Positions 54,561 through 64,000 of a DNA stretch of 64,000 bases are shown piece after piece; within the stretch, counting starts at the first letter, position 1; each line of letters begins with the position of its first letter. The notes under the pieces are model-generated. The model was not told where the DNA came from. It made no database searches and worked only from the letters and a program-made list of their open reading frames with translations. The position numbers were made by a program, and so were the translations under genes. This DNA comes from Pinus tabuliformis. Taxonomy: Eukaryota; Streptophyta; Pinopsida; Pinales; Pinaceae. The stretch spans positions 1,146,979,007-1,147,043,006 of the forward strand of contig CM062807.1 of NCBI GenBank assembly GCA_031772625.1. The letters are read 5' to 3'.

Positions 54561-56511
54561 TTAAGAAGGAAGAAGCAAAAGATATCTACTATGACTGGGA
54601 TGACCTTCGTCACTAGAAGGTACTTTCCACTTGTAATTTATAGATAGGAGGCAATGTAAACAATATATGATTAGAAAATAACATTCTGATAGAAGCACTG
54701 GAAGTAAGATCTCGTGACATGGGAAGCAGAAAGAATGTCTGGAATAAATTCTATTGATTACAAAGAATAAGGGCTCTTGGAAACCTCATTGAAATCTCAA
54801 GTGATACTTATAGAAAGAAGTAGAGGTCATCATTGATTGGGATCATCATACAATAGTCAAGAAGGAAACATCTTCCGGGTGAGGATATGAAAGATCCTCA
54901 AGTTTCTCTGATGGAATCCTCATCAAAGGATTCACTGACATAAAAGGATAGAGATTTTTTCATTATGAATTCCAACTCATGGGATTCAAGGGATGATGGT
55001 ATGATGACATAACAAAGAAGTAGGTCTAAAGGATAAAGTTATTTCATTCAAATGAAGCCACTACAATAAGTCGGGATGATCGAAAAGAAGGATGAGGTGT
55101 GTATGCTTTCATAGGTTATTATGAAAGTCATGTCATATGGCTGCAGATAATATGGATCACTATTTCCATATTGGGGAACATGATCAAAAAGAAGAAAGGA
55201 TATCCTCCTTTGAAATATTGCAGAAAATCATAAGTGACAATAGATGAAATCAACATAATATGCTCTCATATGGATCATGAGCAAGCTGACTACAATTAAG
55301 GAACTCTGATTGGAAGCTCATGGGAATCAAGTGTGAAAAGAAAGGAAGAGATCGTAGAATATGCAACAAAGTTAGAATGCATTCAATATCCGAGACCAAG
55401 AAGAGATGCTTGGAATATCTCCTAGAAAGATATGAAGATTCAGATGAAAGTTGAAAAAATATGGAGACCCTTGGCAATGGATATCTTTAAGCGATGTGTC
55501 AACATGCATGTAGGATGCTGATGCCTACAGGAAGATGTCATGATGAAATACCATCACAAAGGTAACTTTTTATTTAAGCCTTCATTTCTTATTTTTGAAC
55601 TAATATTTTGATGGGCTTATGTAGGACTTGCCAAAGGGAAGATTTGTGGATGACTTCCAAAAGGACCATATTTAAGGATGTAAGATCCTTCCAGAAAATA
55701 TGGCATAAAGAAAGAAACATGACATGAAGAAAATCCAGATGGAAAACTAATGGATCACTTTCTGATGAAATAAGGGCATGACTACCTCATGGTTGAAAGT
55801 TATGGATGGTATATTCCCTATGAAGAAGTCCTTGAAAGATGAAGACTCCATGACAAAGAATAAATTCATGAAATCAAAGGAAGAATCTCTTCAAGAAGTT
55901 GGTTGTTCCATGATCTCCACATGAGGAGTTACTATAGGTCCCTAGTTAAGAGGGAGCCTCAAAACAAGTTTCTTACTTGGAAGAAACTTAGAAATTCCTA
56001 AGCCAAGAAGGAGCTTAGGTACATTCCTTTTGTAGGAATGAGTACATTCCTTTATTGGAATATGTCCTCCCTTGAGAGGGAGAGATAGACATGTCACTTT
56101 GATCTTCACCTAGGAAGACAAAATGGAGGATTGGGTAATCATTTGGCATCTGATACTCTTTGAGGATGCGATAGGGCATCCAATAGAAGAATAATGGTGG
56201 AGGACCGATATTCTTTGAGGGATGGGGAGTCCAAGATAATAATAGTCCTCATGGAACACACCCTGTGTACCTAGGTAGGGGATGTTCTGAGAGAGACAAT
56301 GATGAGAGTGTCTATAAATCATTGGTCTCGTCAACATTGAACTTAGATCTTGTGGAGAGATGGATTTGTTAGTCAAAGCCTTGCTAAGTCACAATGATGG
56401 TTGATATGATGCTATACAAATGAGTTACCAATCTGAATTCTTCTTATGAGAAATTCTTTAGATTGAGAAAGTCCAAGTACCATTATGAATACCTCCCTAG
56501 TTAAGAAGGAG
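54561..56511 (+). other. Copia internal region without recognisable pol
   Basis: About 1.95 kb between gag and the 3' LTR. No protease, integrase, RT or RNase H motif is visible in either strand. It includes purine-rich, gag-like low-complexity composition and ends with the polypurine tract TTAAGAAGGAG at 56501-56511. Confidence 0.6.
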
Positions 56512-57519
56512 CATTGAAAAGTGTAGCTAGGTTTGGTCTTCATAATGACATGTAATTATGATTTTATGTAATGAGATATAAAAGAGAAAAATAAAATTAT
56601 TGTATTGACTTGGTTCATGGGTTTCATGAACAAGAGATTTCTGATTTGAGTCAAGAATCCCATTGAGAGTCTTTAGGAATTATTTTTCATCTAGTCATAA
56701 AATGATAGAGTCATTGTCATGTAATGAAGTCATATTACACTTTGTAAAAGGTCAAAATTGTCTATGTAAAATATCCTCCAAGACCTTGTCACATATCCTC
56801 TTCAAGTCGGCCTACAACAATGGAGTAACATGCTAGAAGAAGTCGGCCTAACTACTTGTGATCATTTCGTCCTAAAGGACATGAAATGAAGTTTATATAT
56901 AGCCACACTTGACCTCACTTAGAGGTAAGAAAATCGACAAGCATTCATTTAATAAGAAGTGCAAAGAAAAGGCTACTAAGAGAAGTGTGAAAAAGTATAA
57001 GGAGAGTTTATTCTAGGGCAACAATGAAGGTTTCTTCTAGGGCAACGAAGGAGGTTTCTTTTGGGGCAGGGAAGAAGGTTTCTTCTAGGGAAACAAAGGA
57101 GGTTTCTTCGAGGGCAGTGAAGGAGGCTTCTTCTGGGTCAGTGAAGGAGAGTTTTCTTCTGGGTCAATGAAGGAAGTATTATTTTGGGATACTTGTTTTG
57201 GGAAACGGAGATAGAGGTCTAGAGACTGATATTATCTAAAGGAAGCCAGTGAGATTATAGAGACTGAGTTTCTCTAGGATAAGTCGAGAAGAAGCAATGT
57301 GAAGTATAGGGATCATGTTTCTCTAGAAGGCGCCGAGGAGAGCAGTCCAAGATCAAGAAGAAAGTAGAGAAAGGGAAGAGACAGAACATCAATGTTAGTG
57401 ACAAGGTTCTTGGGAGGATACTAGAGTCAAGGGTCTTTTTCATGGTCTTGGTCCTCATCAATTGAAGATCTAGATGAAGAATTTTAATCGAGGTTTCCTC
57501 TTAAGAGGTGAGAGGTTTC
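56512..57519 (+). repeat. Copia 3' LTR, truncated, with expanded minisatellite
   Basis: It matches 52196-53130. The first two bases are CA where TG is expected, both transitions. 57000-57190 contains about eight 24-bp units. The last ~190 bp of the LTR are missing. Confidence 0.88.
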
Positions 57520-58505
57520 TTGGACTAAGCAATAACCCATATGAACCTTGGGTGAAAATCCTATGAACTATTTGAGGCAATTGCACTGTGTTATTTAAGC
57601 TTGTGTGGATAGTGGGAGGCTCAATGGATGAATGAATCATTGTGGTGCTTGTTATATAGTTGATAAACCATTTGGATAGTGGATTCCAACTCTTGGACTG
57701 AGCGATACCCCATCTAGAACTTTGATGAATTCATGTGAATGAACTCTGAGGAAGAGTGGGTCATTGTGGTGCTTACGGCTAGAGGGTGGTTGATAAACCA
57801 TTGGATAGTGGACTCCATCTCCCGAGTGTTTAACCAAGACTTTGGTGTGAATTCTATTGAAAAATAATCTCCTTAGACATTGGATCCAACTTGAGGGTTC
57901 TCAACGACAATAAAGTTGTTGTGTAGTTGGTGTATGGCTGGATAGATAGTGGAAGTCCCTCCTTCAGTTGAAAACTATCGTAAAACAAACAAATAAGTAT
58001 AATTAGATATGTATATTTGAATTATGAAATGTGATATTACTTGTTATGTTTATGACTAGTGCTGGATCTTGTGTGTTTTTGTAAATGAATGGTTGAACTG
58101 TGAATTTCATTGTTATGCTCATGATTGGCATGATATCTAATATGTCTATGATTTTAATGGATACCTGGACTATGTTATCCAATATTATGTTCATGAAAGA
58201 TGTGAGAAATTGTATGTGTTTATGCTCATTTATTTAACAACTATGGGTTATGAATATACAACTCATCTTGTTAAGAAGATTTGTGATGTTTGCTAGATGA
58301 ATTGTAACTCTTCTTGGGTATTTATGCAAATCTGTGCATTCTCAGTTATTTGTTATCATAATTTCTTGAATAATTTTAATCAGTTTGCTAGAGGACAACA
58401 ATGGCTCATGAATGTAGTAATTCAATTTCTTAGAGGATTTATGATTTTTAACAGATGGATTGGAACCTTCATTGTATTGAAACGAGAGCCTATTATTTAT
58501 ATTTG
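57520..58505. other. Unassigned sequence left of the last Copia element
   Basis: No gene. Two related segments near 57620-57690 and 57740-57815 share GGTGCTT, GTTGATAAACCATT and GGATAGTGGA. It runs on at 62671 once the Copia element is removed, as the ATTTG duplication shows. Confidence 0.5.
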
Positions 58506-59532
58506 TGGAGAAATTTCACTTGTAGAACAAACCGATATATGCAATGTCCTAAAGCATAATACTTGTTCTACTTCTACAAAATATTAAGCGGAAGCATAAT
58601 CGAATTCATGAGCAACATCAAGTAAAAACATGCATAACTAATCAAGAGAAATAATCACACATAACACAAGCTATATCTAGGGGAAAGCACCAGCATAAAA
58701 CCCCAACCATGTATTATCAATCAAGTGGAAATCCTCTTCACAATAAAAAAAGAATCAGCTCAATAGCTATCTTGCTCTCTCTGTACTCTGATGATCTTCA
58801 ATCAGAAGATGAAAATCATGGACTACCTAGGCCTCAATATATAGGCCACAGGTCCTCCAATCTCCTATAATAGATCCTTCTCCATGCAAGGAATACTTAC
58901 TAGAAATATCCAAGCATCTGATAGTACACTGTCCCACATCTGATCTCAACTGGGTCTCTGATAGAACTGACATGCAACAGTTATCCATGAGTGAATCCTT
59001 AGTTATCTAAAATAATAGTTGTCACATGCATGCAAGCATTAACAAACTATATTTTATTATTTTAACAACTTGTTAAAATAATCTAACTGGACTTGACTAG
59101 TTAGAATTAAGTCAACTGATTCTCTCATTATAGAACTCATACTTATTCCCTCAATCAGTGGAGGAAATTAAGGATAAATTCCTTAATCAGTGGGACAACT
59201 CATGTGCATGCTCACAAAGACTTCAAATTCAAATTTCCTTAACTAATTAACTCAAATAAATTAATTAATTAATATTTCCAATTGCTGTTAAGACCAAAAT
59301 TAATTTTGCTTCCTATCGATAGACTAGGGACTGCTATAAATAGGAAGGGACCTAGAAATGTTATTTTTAGAACTTTCTATTTTTAGCAGTTTCACCTCTC
59401 ACCCAATGTGGCCAATGACCTCACTGGCCAAACTGCTATTTTTAGACATGTTATTTTTAGACATGCTATTTTTAGCAGGTCTATTTTTAGCACATTCTAA
59501 ATTTAACATTTCTTGTTGCACATTTTTCAGCA
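58506..59532 (-). repeat. Copia 3' LTR
   Basis: 1,027 bp, TGGAGAAATTTC...TTTTTCAGCA. Exact CTATTTTTAG words lie at 59377, 59436, 59466 and 59481, plus TTATTTTTAG at 59361 and 59451. A - strand TATA box (CTATATATTGAGG) is near 58843-58855. A pyrimidine tract CTCCCTCTTAAGAAG follows the LTR, being the polypurine tract on the - strand. Confidence 0.93.
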
Positions 59533-60380
59533 CTCCCTCTTAAGAAGAAAGGCTTTCTCTCGAACCCAATTTTGTAACTCTGGAATGTTCTGCATGCAAC
59601 ACATCTACCTGACCCACTTGCTCCAACAACACTTGGAACAAAAACACTCCCAACTGACCATTCTGTTGGGCTAGGAACATACTCTAATGCTGAAGCTCTA
59701 CCTACTGCTGATAGGTGCTCCCTCTCTGACATCTGTGCTACTGCAACATCTCCATGCATCTCGCACCATTGCACACCTCTTTGTGCCACCTAGCACTGTG
59801 CAAAACACTTGTGCCTCTCCCATTGCTACAGCCTGCTAGCTATGCGTTGTCCTGGGATTCCCTACACTGTCGCTCTCTCTACCACTCCATCTGCATCTAT
59901 CTCTACCCAATCAGTCAGTTACTGCTACTCCACATCGGGGCTCTTGTAGCAAGGTCTCGTCCAAGAGGTTGGGTACCTCAAGGATCCTGCCCCTCCTCCT
60001 TGGGACGATCAATCCACATCACCCCACCTGCTACCTGGAGGTATGGCTGCATGCGATCCCTCTGCCTACCTGGCTCGAAGTTTCCCCCTACTGGATGTCT
60101 CTACTCGATCTCCTCTCAGCTTTCCCTGTTGTGGCTGCTCCACAAGCTCCTGAAGTTGTTGCACCAATCGTGGCTGCTCCACAAGCTCCTGAAGTTGTTG
60201 CACCAATCGTGGCTCCTCCACAATCGCCTGAGACTTCTTCTGGCTCTACATGTTGAGAGGTAATATACCCTCCCTCTCAACCACCAAGTATCCATTAGTT
60301 ACCTTGCTGCTCAAGGATTTGCATGCATCTTGAACCTCAAGAGCATATAAGTTCTTAACCCGTGAACCAATCTGCTTCAC
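59533..60380 (-). other. Copia 3' internal region with 39-bp repeats
   Basis: Non-pol internal sequence. 60132-60170 and 60171-60209 are identical 39-bp units, with a partial third to about 60231. The stretch 59760-60060 resembles 7860-8110 in the other gag-only Copia element. Confidence 0.7.
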
Positions 60381-60587
60381 CTATCTAGTGATGATGTGTC
60401 TAAGGAAAACCTTTCCCTTACTGAAGACTACAACATAGCCTCTGTCTTCCAGCATCGTGATTGACGCCAAGCTTCTCTTCAATTCTGGTACATACTTGAC
60501 ATCAGTCAAGGTAAGGCGAGATCCATGCTCCCTCTGAAAAATAACCTTGCCCACACCTGAGACACTATACTTCTCATCATTACCCAT
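60381..60587 (-). pseudogene. Copia pre-integrase segment
   Basis: Open for 68 codons: MGNDEKYSVSGVGKVIFQRE, LTDVKYVPELKRSLASITML and VVFSKGKVFLRH. This is the stretch between protease and integrase in Copia polyproteins. It is one stop away from the protease piece and in sequence order with it. The integrase core that should follow is absent. Confidence 0.85.
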
Positions 60588-60599
60588 CGCTATGAGTAT

Positions 60600-61058
60600 C
60601 TAGAGATCTTTCTCCTCCAAAGTACTGAACAAAATCTTGTCACGGGTCATGTGGAAAGAAGCTCCACTGTCAACAAACCAACCACTTCCCACCATGGATG
60701 AAACCATGCATGTGAAGAGTGTCAAATCCAACTCAAATTGTGAAGCAAGTGCCTCACCTTCAGAACCTTCCCCGAATCCCTTCTTGGATTTCCTCCGTGG
60801 ACAATTTGCAGCATAATGGCCCACTTCATGACAAAGAAAGCATCGCACTTTCGATTTGTCAACCTTCTTCCCATCATTGGAGGAAATGGATTCGGAAAGA
60901 GAAACCTTCTCCTTCCCCTTCTTCGCCTTACTCGCTGAGGCACAATTCTCCTCATCATGCATGGATGAAGAACTGTCTCTAGTGCTCCGTCTGATCTCCT
61001 CCTGCATCAAATCTGACCATAGTCGTTCCCAATCTAGCAATTTCTCCCTTCCATTCAC
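60600..61058 (-). pseudogene. Copia gag C-terminus, zinc knuckle and protease
   Basis: 152 codons open. LLDWERLWSDLMQEEIRRS ends Gag. A Ser- and Lys-rich linker follows, then a complete CCHC knuckle CFLCHEVGHYAANC, and protease with active site WFVDSGASFHMT near 60650-60690. The catalytic D-S-G is intact, unlike the other proteases in this window. It would process Gag in cytoplasmic particles. Confidence 0.9.
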
Positions 61059-61560
61059 CGAGTCCTGGTAGCTATGCTAGCTCTTAGGAAGGCCAAGGAG
61101 TGCTAGGCTCACCATATCCTCATCTGATGTCATGACCCCTACACTTGCAAGCTCATCCCTACATGTGATGAGCTTGGTCAGACACATAGAGATCATCTAA
61201 TCCCTTTCACACTTGATCTTTCGCAGTTTGTCCTTCAGTGCCAGCTTCCTCTAATCACTGCTATTCTGATATAAATCTTTCAATGTTTTCCACATTGCAT
61301 GCGGAGTCTCCTTCCCATGGAGGCTTGAGATAATGTGATCTCACACTCCCTCCAAGAGAATTCTCCTAGCTCTAGCCACACACTTCCTCCATTCCACCTG
61401 CTCAGTCTTGTCAGTAGGCTTAGGAATTTCTTAATCAATGAAATCCTTAAGGCCATTATCTTCCAAAACTGCCTCCATGCAATCCTTCCAAGCTATATAG
61501 TTTGAGTTGCCATCAAGGGCATACTCAAGCCTCAAACCATAGAATGCCATCGATAAAATA
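61059..61560 (-). pseudogene. Copia gag N-terminal domain, stops
   Basis: On the - strand the order MAFYGLRLEYA, SNYIAWKDCMEAVLEDNGLK, VEWRKCVARARRILLEGV, HIISSLHGKETPHAMWKTLK and LTKLITCRDELASVG is the standard Copia Gag domain. About six stops interrupt it. Confidence 0.82.
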
Positions 61561-61646
61561 GATGTGATAAGAACTTGAGATCTATATCCCGAATAATAAA
61601 CTTCGAATTTCTCCTGCTAGTATATTGTTCTTGCTTGATCACCTGT

Positions 61647-61658
61647 GCTCTGATACCA
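61647..61658 (-). promoter_or_regulatory. Primer-binding site, initiator Met tRNA
   Basis: Perfect TGGTATCAGAGC on the - strand, abutting the LTR at 61659. Confidence 0.96.
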
Positions 61659-62670
61659 TGTAGAAATTTTACCTAGAGCACAAACTGATATATGCAATGT
61701 CCTAAAGCATAATACTTGTTCTACTTCTATAAAACATTAAGCGAAAGCATAATCGAATTCATGAGCAGCATCAAGTAGAAACATACATAACTAATCAAGA
61801 GAAATAATCACACATAACACAAGATATATCTAGGGGAAAGCACCAACATAAAACCCCAACCATGTATTATCAATCAAGTGGAAATCCTCTTCACAATACA
61901 AAAAGGATCAACTCAATAGTTATGCTGCTCTCTCTGTACTCTGATGATCTTCAATCAAAAGATGAAAATCATGGACTACCTAGGCCTCAACATATAGGCC
62001 ACAGGTCCTCCAATCTCCTATAATAGATCCTTCTCCATGCAAAGAATACTTACTAGAAATATCCAAGCATCTGATAGTACACTGTCCCACATCTCATCTC
62101 AATTGGGTCTCTGATAGAACTGGCATGCAACAGTTATCCATGAGTGAATCCTCAGTTATCTAAAATAATAGTTGTCACATGCATGCAAGCATTAACAAAC
62201 TATATTTTATTATTTTAACAACTTGTTAAAATAATCTAACTGGACTTGACTAGTTAGAACTAAATCAACTGATTCTCTCATTGTAGAACTCATACTTATT
62301 CCCTCAATCAGTGGATGAAATTAAGGATAAATTCCTTAATCAGTGGGACAACTCATGTGCATGTTCACAAAGACTTCAAATTCGAATTTCCTTAACTAAT
62401 TAACTCAACTAAATTAATTAATTAATATTTCCAACTGCTGTTAAGACCAAAATTAATTTTTCTTCCTATAGATAGACTAGGGACTGCTATAAATAGGAAG
62501 GGACCTAGAAATGCTATTTTTAGAACTTTCTATTTTTAGCAGTTTCACCTCTCACCCAATGTGGCCAATGACCTCAGTAGCCAAACTGCTATTTTTAGAC
62601 ATGCTATTTTTAGTAGGTCTACTTTTAGCAAATTCTAAATTTAACATTTCTTGTTGCATATTTTTCAACA
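61659..62670 (-). repeat. Copia 5' LTR
   Basis: 1,012 bp pair of 58506-59532. Exact CTATTTTTAG words lie at 62514, 62530, 62589 and 62604, with one near match at 62619. Confidence 0.93.
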
Positions 62671-64000
62671 ATTTGGTCATTACTCCTTGTGCAACAATGA
62701 TAAGCTATGTAAATTTTGTTGCGAGGGAACTTGTTCCCTAGATTCATTGCTCGTTAAACATAAATGGATGTTTTAGGAACTTGGGCCTTTGTGCCGTAAA
62801 CACACACATAAATGGAACTTAGCGTAGTCACCCCTTTGTTATATGCCTTCACTAAAATTTGAGCTCTTGGGACCTTGGGGTCGCATGTCTCAATTCATAG
62901 AAAATTGGTGTGCACCATTCACCCCTTTTTGTTTTGTGAGCACGCCTAATTTGTTGTTTAGATCAGTTCTCAGGATAAGTAGAGTGCCATGGCTCAATAT
63001 ATAAGTCTTTGTGAAAATATTAATGCCTAGGACAAAATATGAAACCATGTTGGGTGGTCCCTATGATGACCACAGGCCATCGACTTATCGACTTGGACTA
63101 TAACTTAGTGCATGTGCATAGAGGAATATGAGGGTTGGTTTGACGGTGGAATCCAACCAATGGAACCTTTCCATTGGGCCACTTGATCACTGAACCCTAG
63201 AAGGATTAAGCAAGTAAGCCACATGAATATGACCATTACTGAAGGGTCGATAAACGAGTGTGTATCAAAAGTGTGGTGGGCCCGAGGTGAAATATTTCCT
63301 ATTTGAACCCTACCATTGGGGTATCAATCCATTGGATTCACAGAAGGTTTAAGTGGATAGTCAGGGGGGAATGGACCCTGGACTGACATGATGTGGGTCT
63401 CGTGGACAACACTAGGCCCTCGGGCGGTTCTCATAAGGGTTACACAGAGAGTGAGGTTGGAAGAACCAAGGATGGTATGACGTGTACCGATGATGTCCCC
63501 ACCAAGCTCGTAAGCATTTGAATTACTAGCTTCCACATGAATTAAGTGAAGGAAATACCAAAGGATCCTGACCCAACATGACATGGACTTGTGGTTCCCA
63601 TGCCAGCCATCAACCATCGACCTTCTAAGTTTCCTCATAATGTAGACATTTAATACATTGAGAACATGAACTGCGATTGTTCAATTACCTTTGACACCCT
63701 ATAAGATGGTGTCTTAGCAACACCATGTGAGCTAGGAAGAGGCCACATGGGTGCTACATGGTGTCCTAGTGATGTCATGGCCCTTTTTAATGGACCAAAC
63801 TTCTAATGGGCATAATTTTCAATATGGGACTCGAATTGAGGTAACATTTATATCGCCAAAAATCTCTCGACGAGCTCAATGCAATGATCGAATTTATTTT
63901 AAGAGTTGAATAATTTGAAAAATGAGGTTGTTGTTACCCCATATTCATAACAGACCGTGGAGATTAGGTCAAACAAGTAAAACTCCCACACCATGAGATG
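62671..64000. other. Unassigned right edge, no gene seen
   Basis: It contains no motif I recognise. The sequence has diffuse internal similarity (TGACATG-x-TGTGG and CATCGACC words near 63070, 63390 and 63580) and is probably repeat-derived. The 104-codon open stretch at 63324-63638 (- strand) is not supported by any domain. Confidence 0.45.

Larger units (their letters stand above)
52196..57519 (+). mobile_element. Gag-only Copia element
   Basis: LTRs at 52196-53310 and 56512-57519 with an iMet-type primer site after the first and a TTAAGAAGGAG purine tract before the second. The internal region is about 3.2 kb and contains only gag remnants; I find no protease, integrase or RT. The right LTR is cut short at about 57519. 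The family is shared with the relic at 42258-44267. Confidence 0.85.
58506..62670 (-). mobile_element. Copia element with gag and protease only
   Basis: LTRs at 58506-59532 and 61659-62670, a perfect iMet primer site on the - strand next to the right LTR, and target duplication ATTTG at 58501-58505 and 62671-62675. The internal region is 2,126 bp: gag, zinc knuckle, protease and pre-integrase segment, then a non-pol tail. Integrase core, RT and RNase H are absent. Its LTR family matches the solo LTR at 47274-48372. Confidence 0.93.

Noticed and set aside
59754..60263. Open stretch of 169 codons on the + strand, rich in Leu and Ser
   Set aside because: It lies antisense to the Copia internal tail, its repeats reflect the 39-bp DNA repeat, and it has no recognisable domain.
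63324..63638. Open stretch of 104 codons on the - strand at the right edge
   Set aside because: No domain, repeat-like flanks, and no start or splice context.

Overview
This window reads as nuclear DNA of a seed plant with a large, retrotransposon-filled genome. The evidence is the set of plant initiator-Met tRNA primer-binding sites (TGGTATCAGAGC) next to LTRs, Ty3/gypsy elements carrying the extra plant-type RNase H of the Tat group, tRNA-derived SINE structure, and spliced exons of a plant S1/P1-type nuclease separated by an intron of nearly 14 kb. A gymnosperm fits the giant intron and the old, decayed elements, but the sequence alone does not settle the species. I see no bacterial-type operon, CRISPR array or rRNA gene.

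Region by region. 1-4489 is a decayed Tat-like Ty3/gypsy pol on the + strand with an unusual order (second RNase H before reverse transcriptase), followed by its 3' LTR (about 4822-6386, continued at 24046-24909). That LTR is split by a three-level nest. A gag-only Copia element on the - strand (6387-24040) carries in its own LTR a + strand Ty3/gypsy element (10294-23769, 5-bp target duplication AGATT). That element carries in its 3' LTR a - strand Ty3/gypsy element (16942-22828, target duplication TCACC, two 631-bp LTRs). 25735-26760 is a Copia reverse transcriptase relic. 26781-34352 is a - strand Tat-like element that keeps gag, protease and an integrase tail but has lost reverse transcriptase and the integrase core.

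35107-49606 holds the last four coding exons of a host S1/P1-type nuclease. The intron between the second and third of these exons (35441-49320) is 13,880 bp. It contains a + strand Copia element (36591-47110) that itself hosts a solo Tat-like LTR (40407-45992, target duplication GTGGG), which in turn contains a second Copia relic. A SINE lies in the element's right LTR, and a separate Copia solo LTR follows (47274-48372, target duplication TGGAG). Exons of the nuclease 5' half are not found in the 35 kb upstream.

49607-64000 is the gene's 3' flank followed by two more Copia elements with gag (and, in one, protease) but no polymerase: 52196-57519 on the + strand and 58506-62670 on the - strand (target duplication ATTTG). 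The latter shares its LTR family with the solo LTR inside the nuclease intron. LTRs of this family carry clusters of a MEF2/MADS-type 10-mer.

Taken together, the only host gene I can support is the nuclease. Everything else identifiable is layered retrotransposon. The most informative signals are the insertion order recorded by exact target duplications, the giant intron, the rearranged Tat pol order, the gag-only Copia group, and internal LTR repeats whose copy number differs between the two ends of one element.
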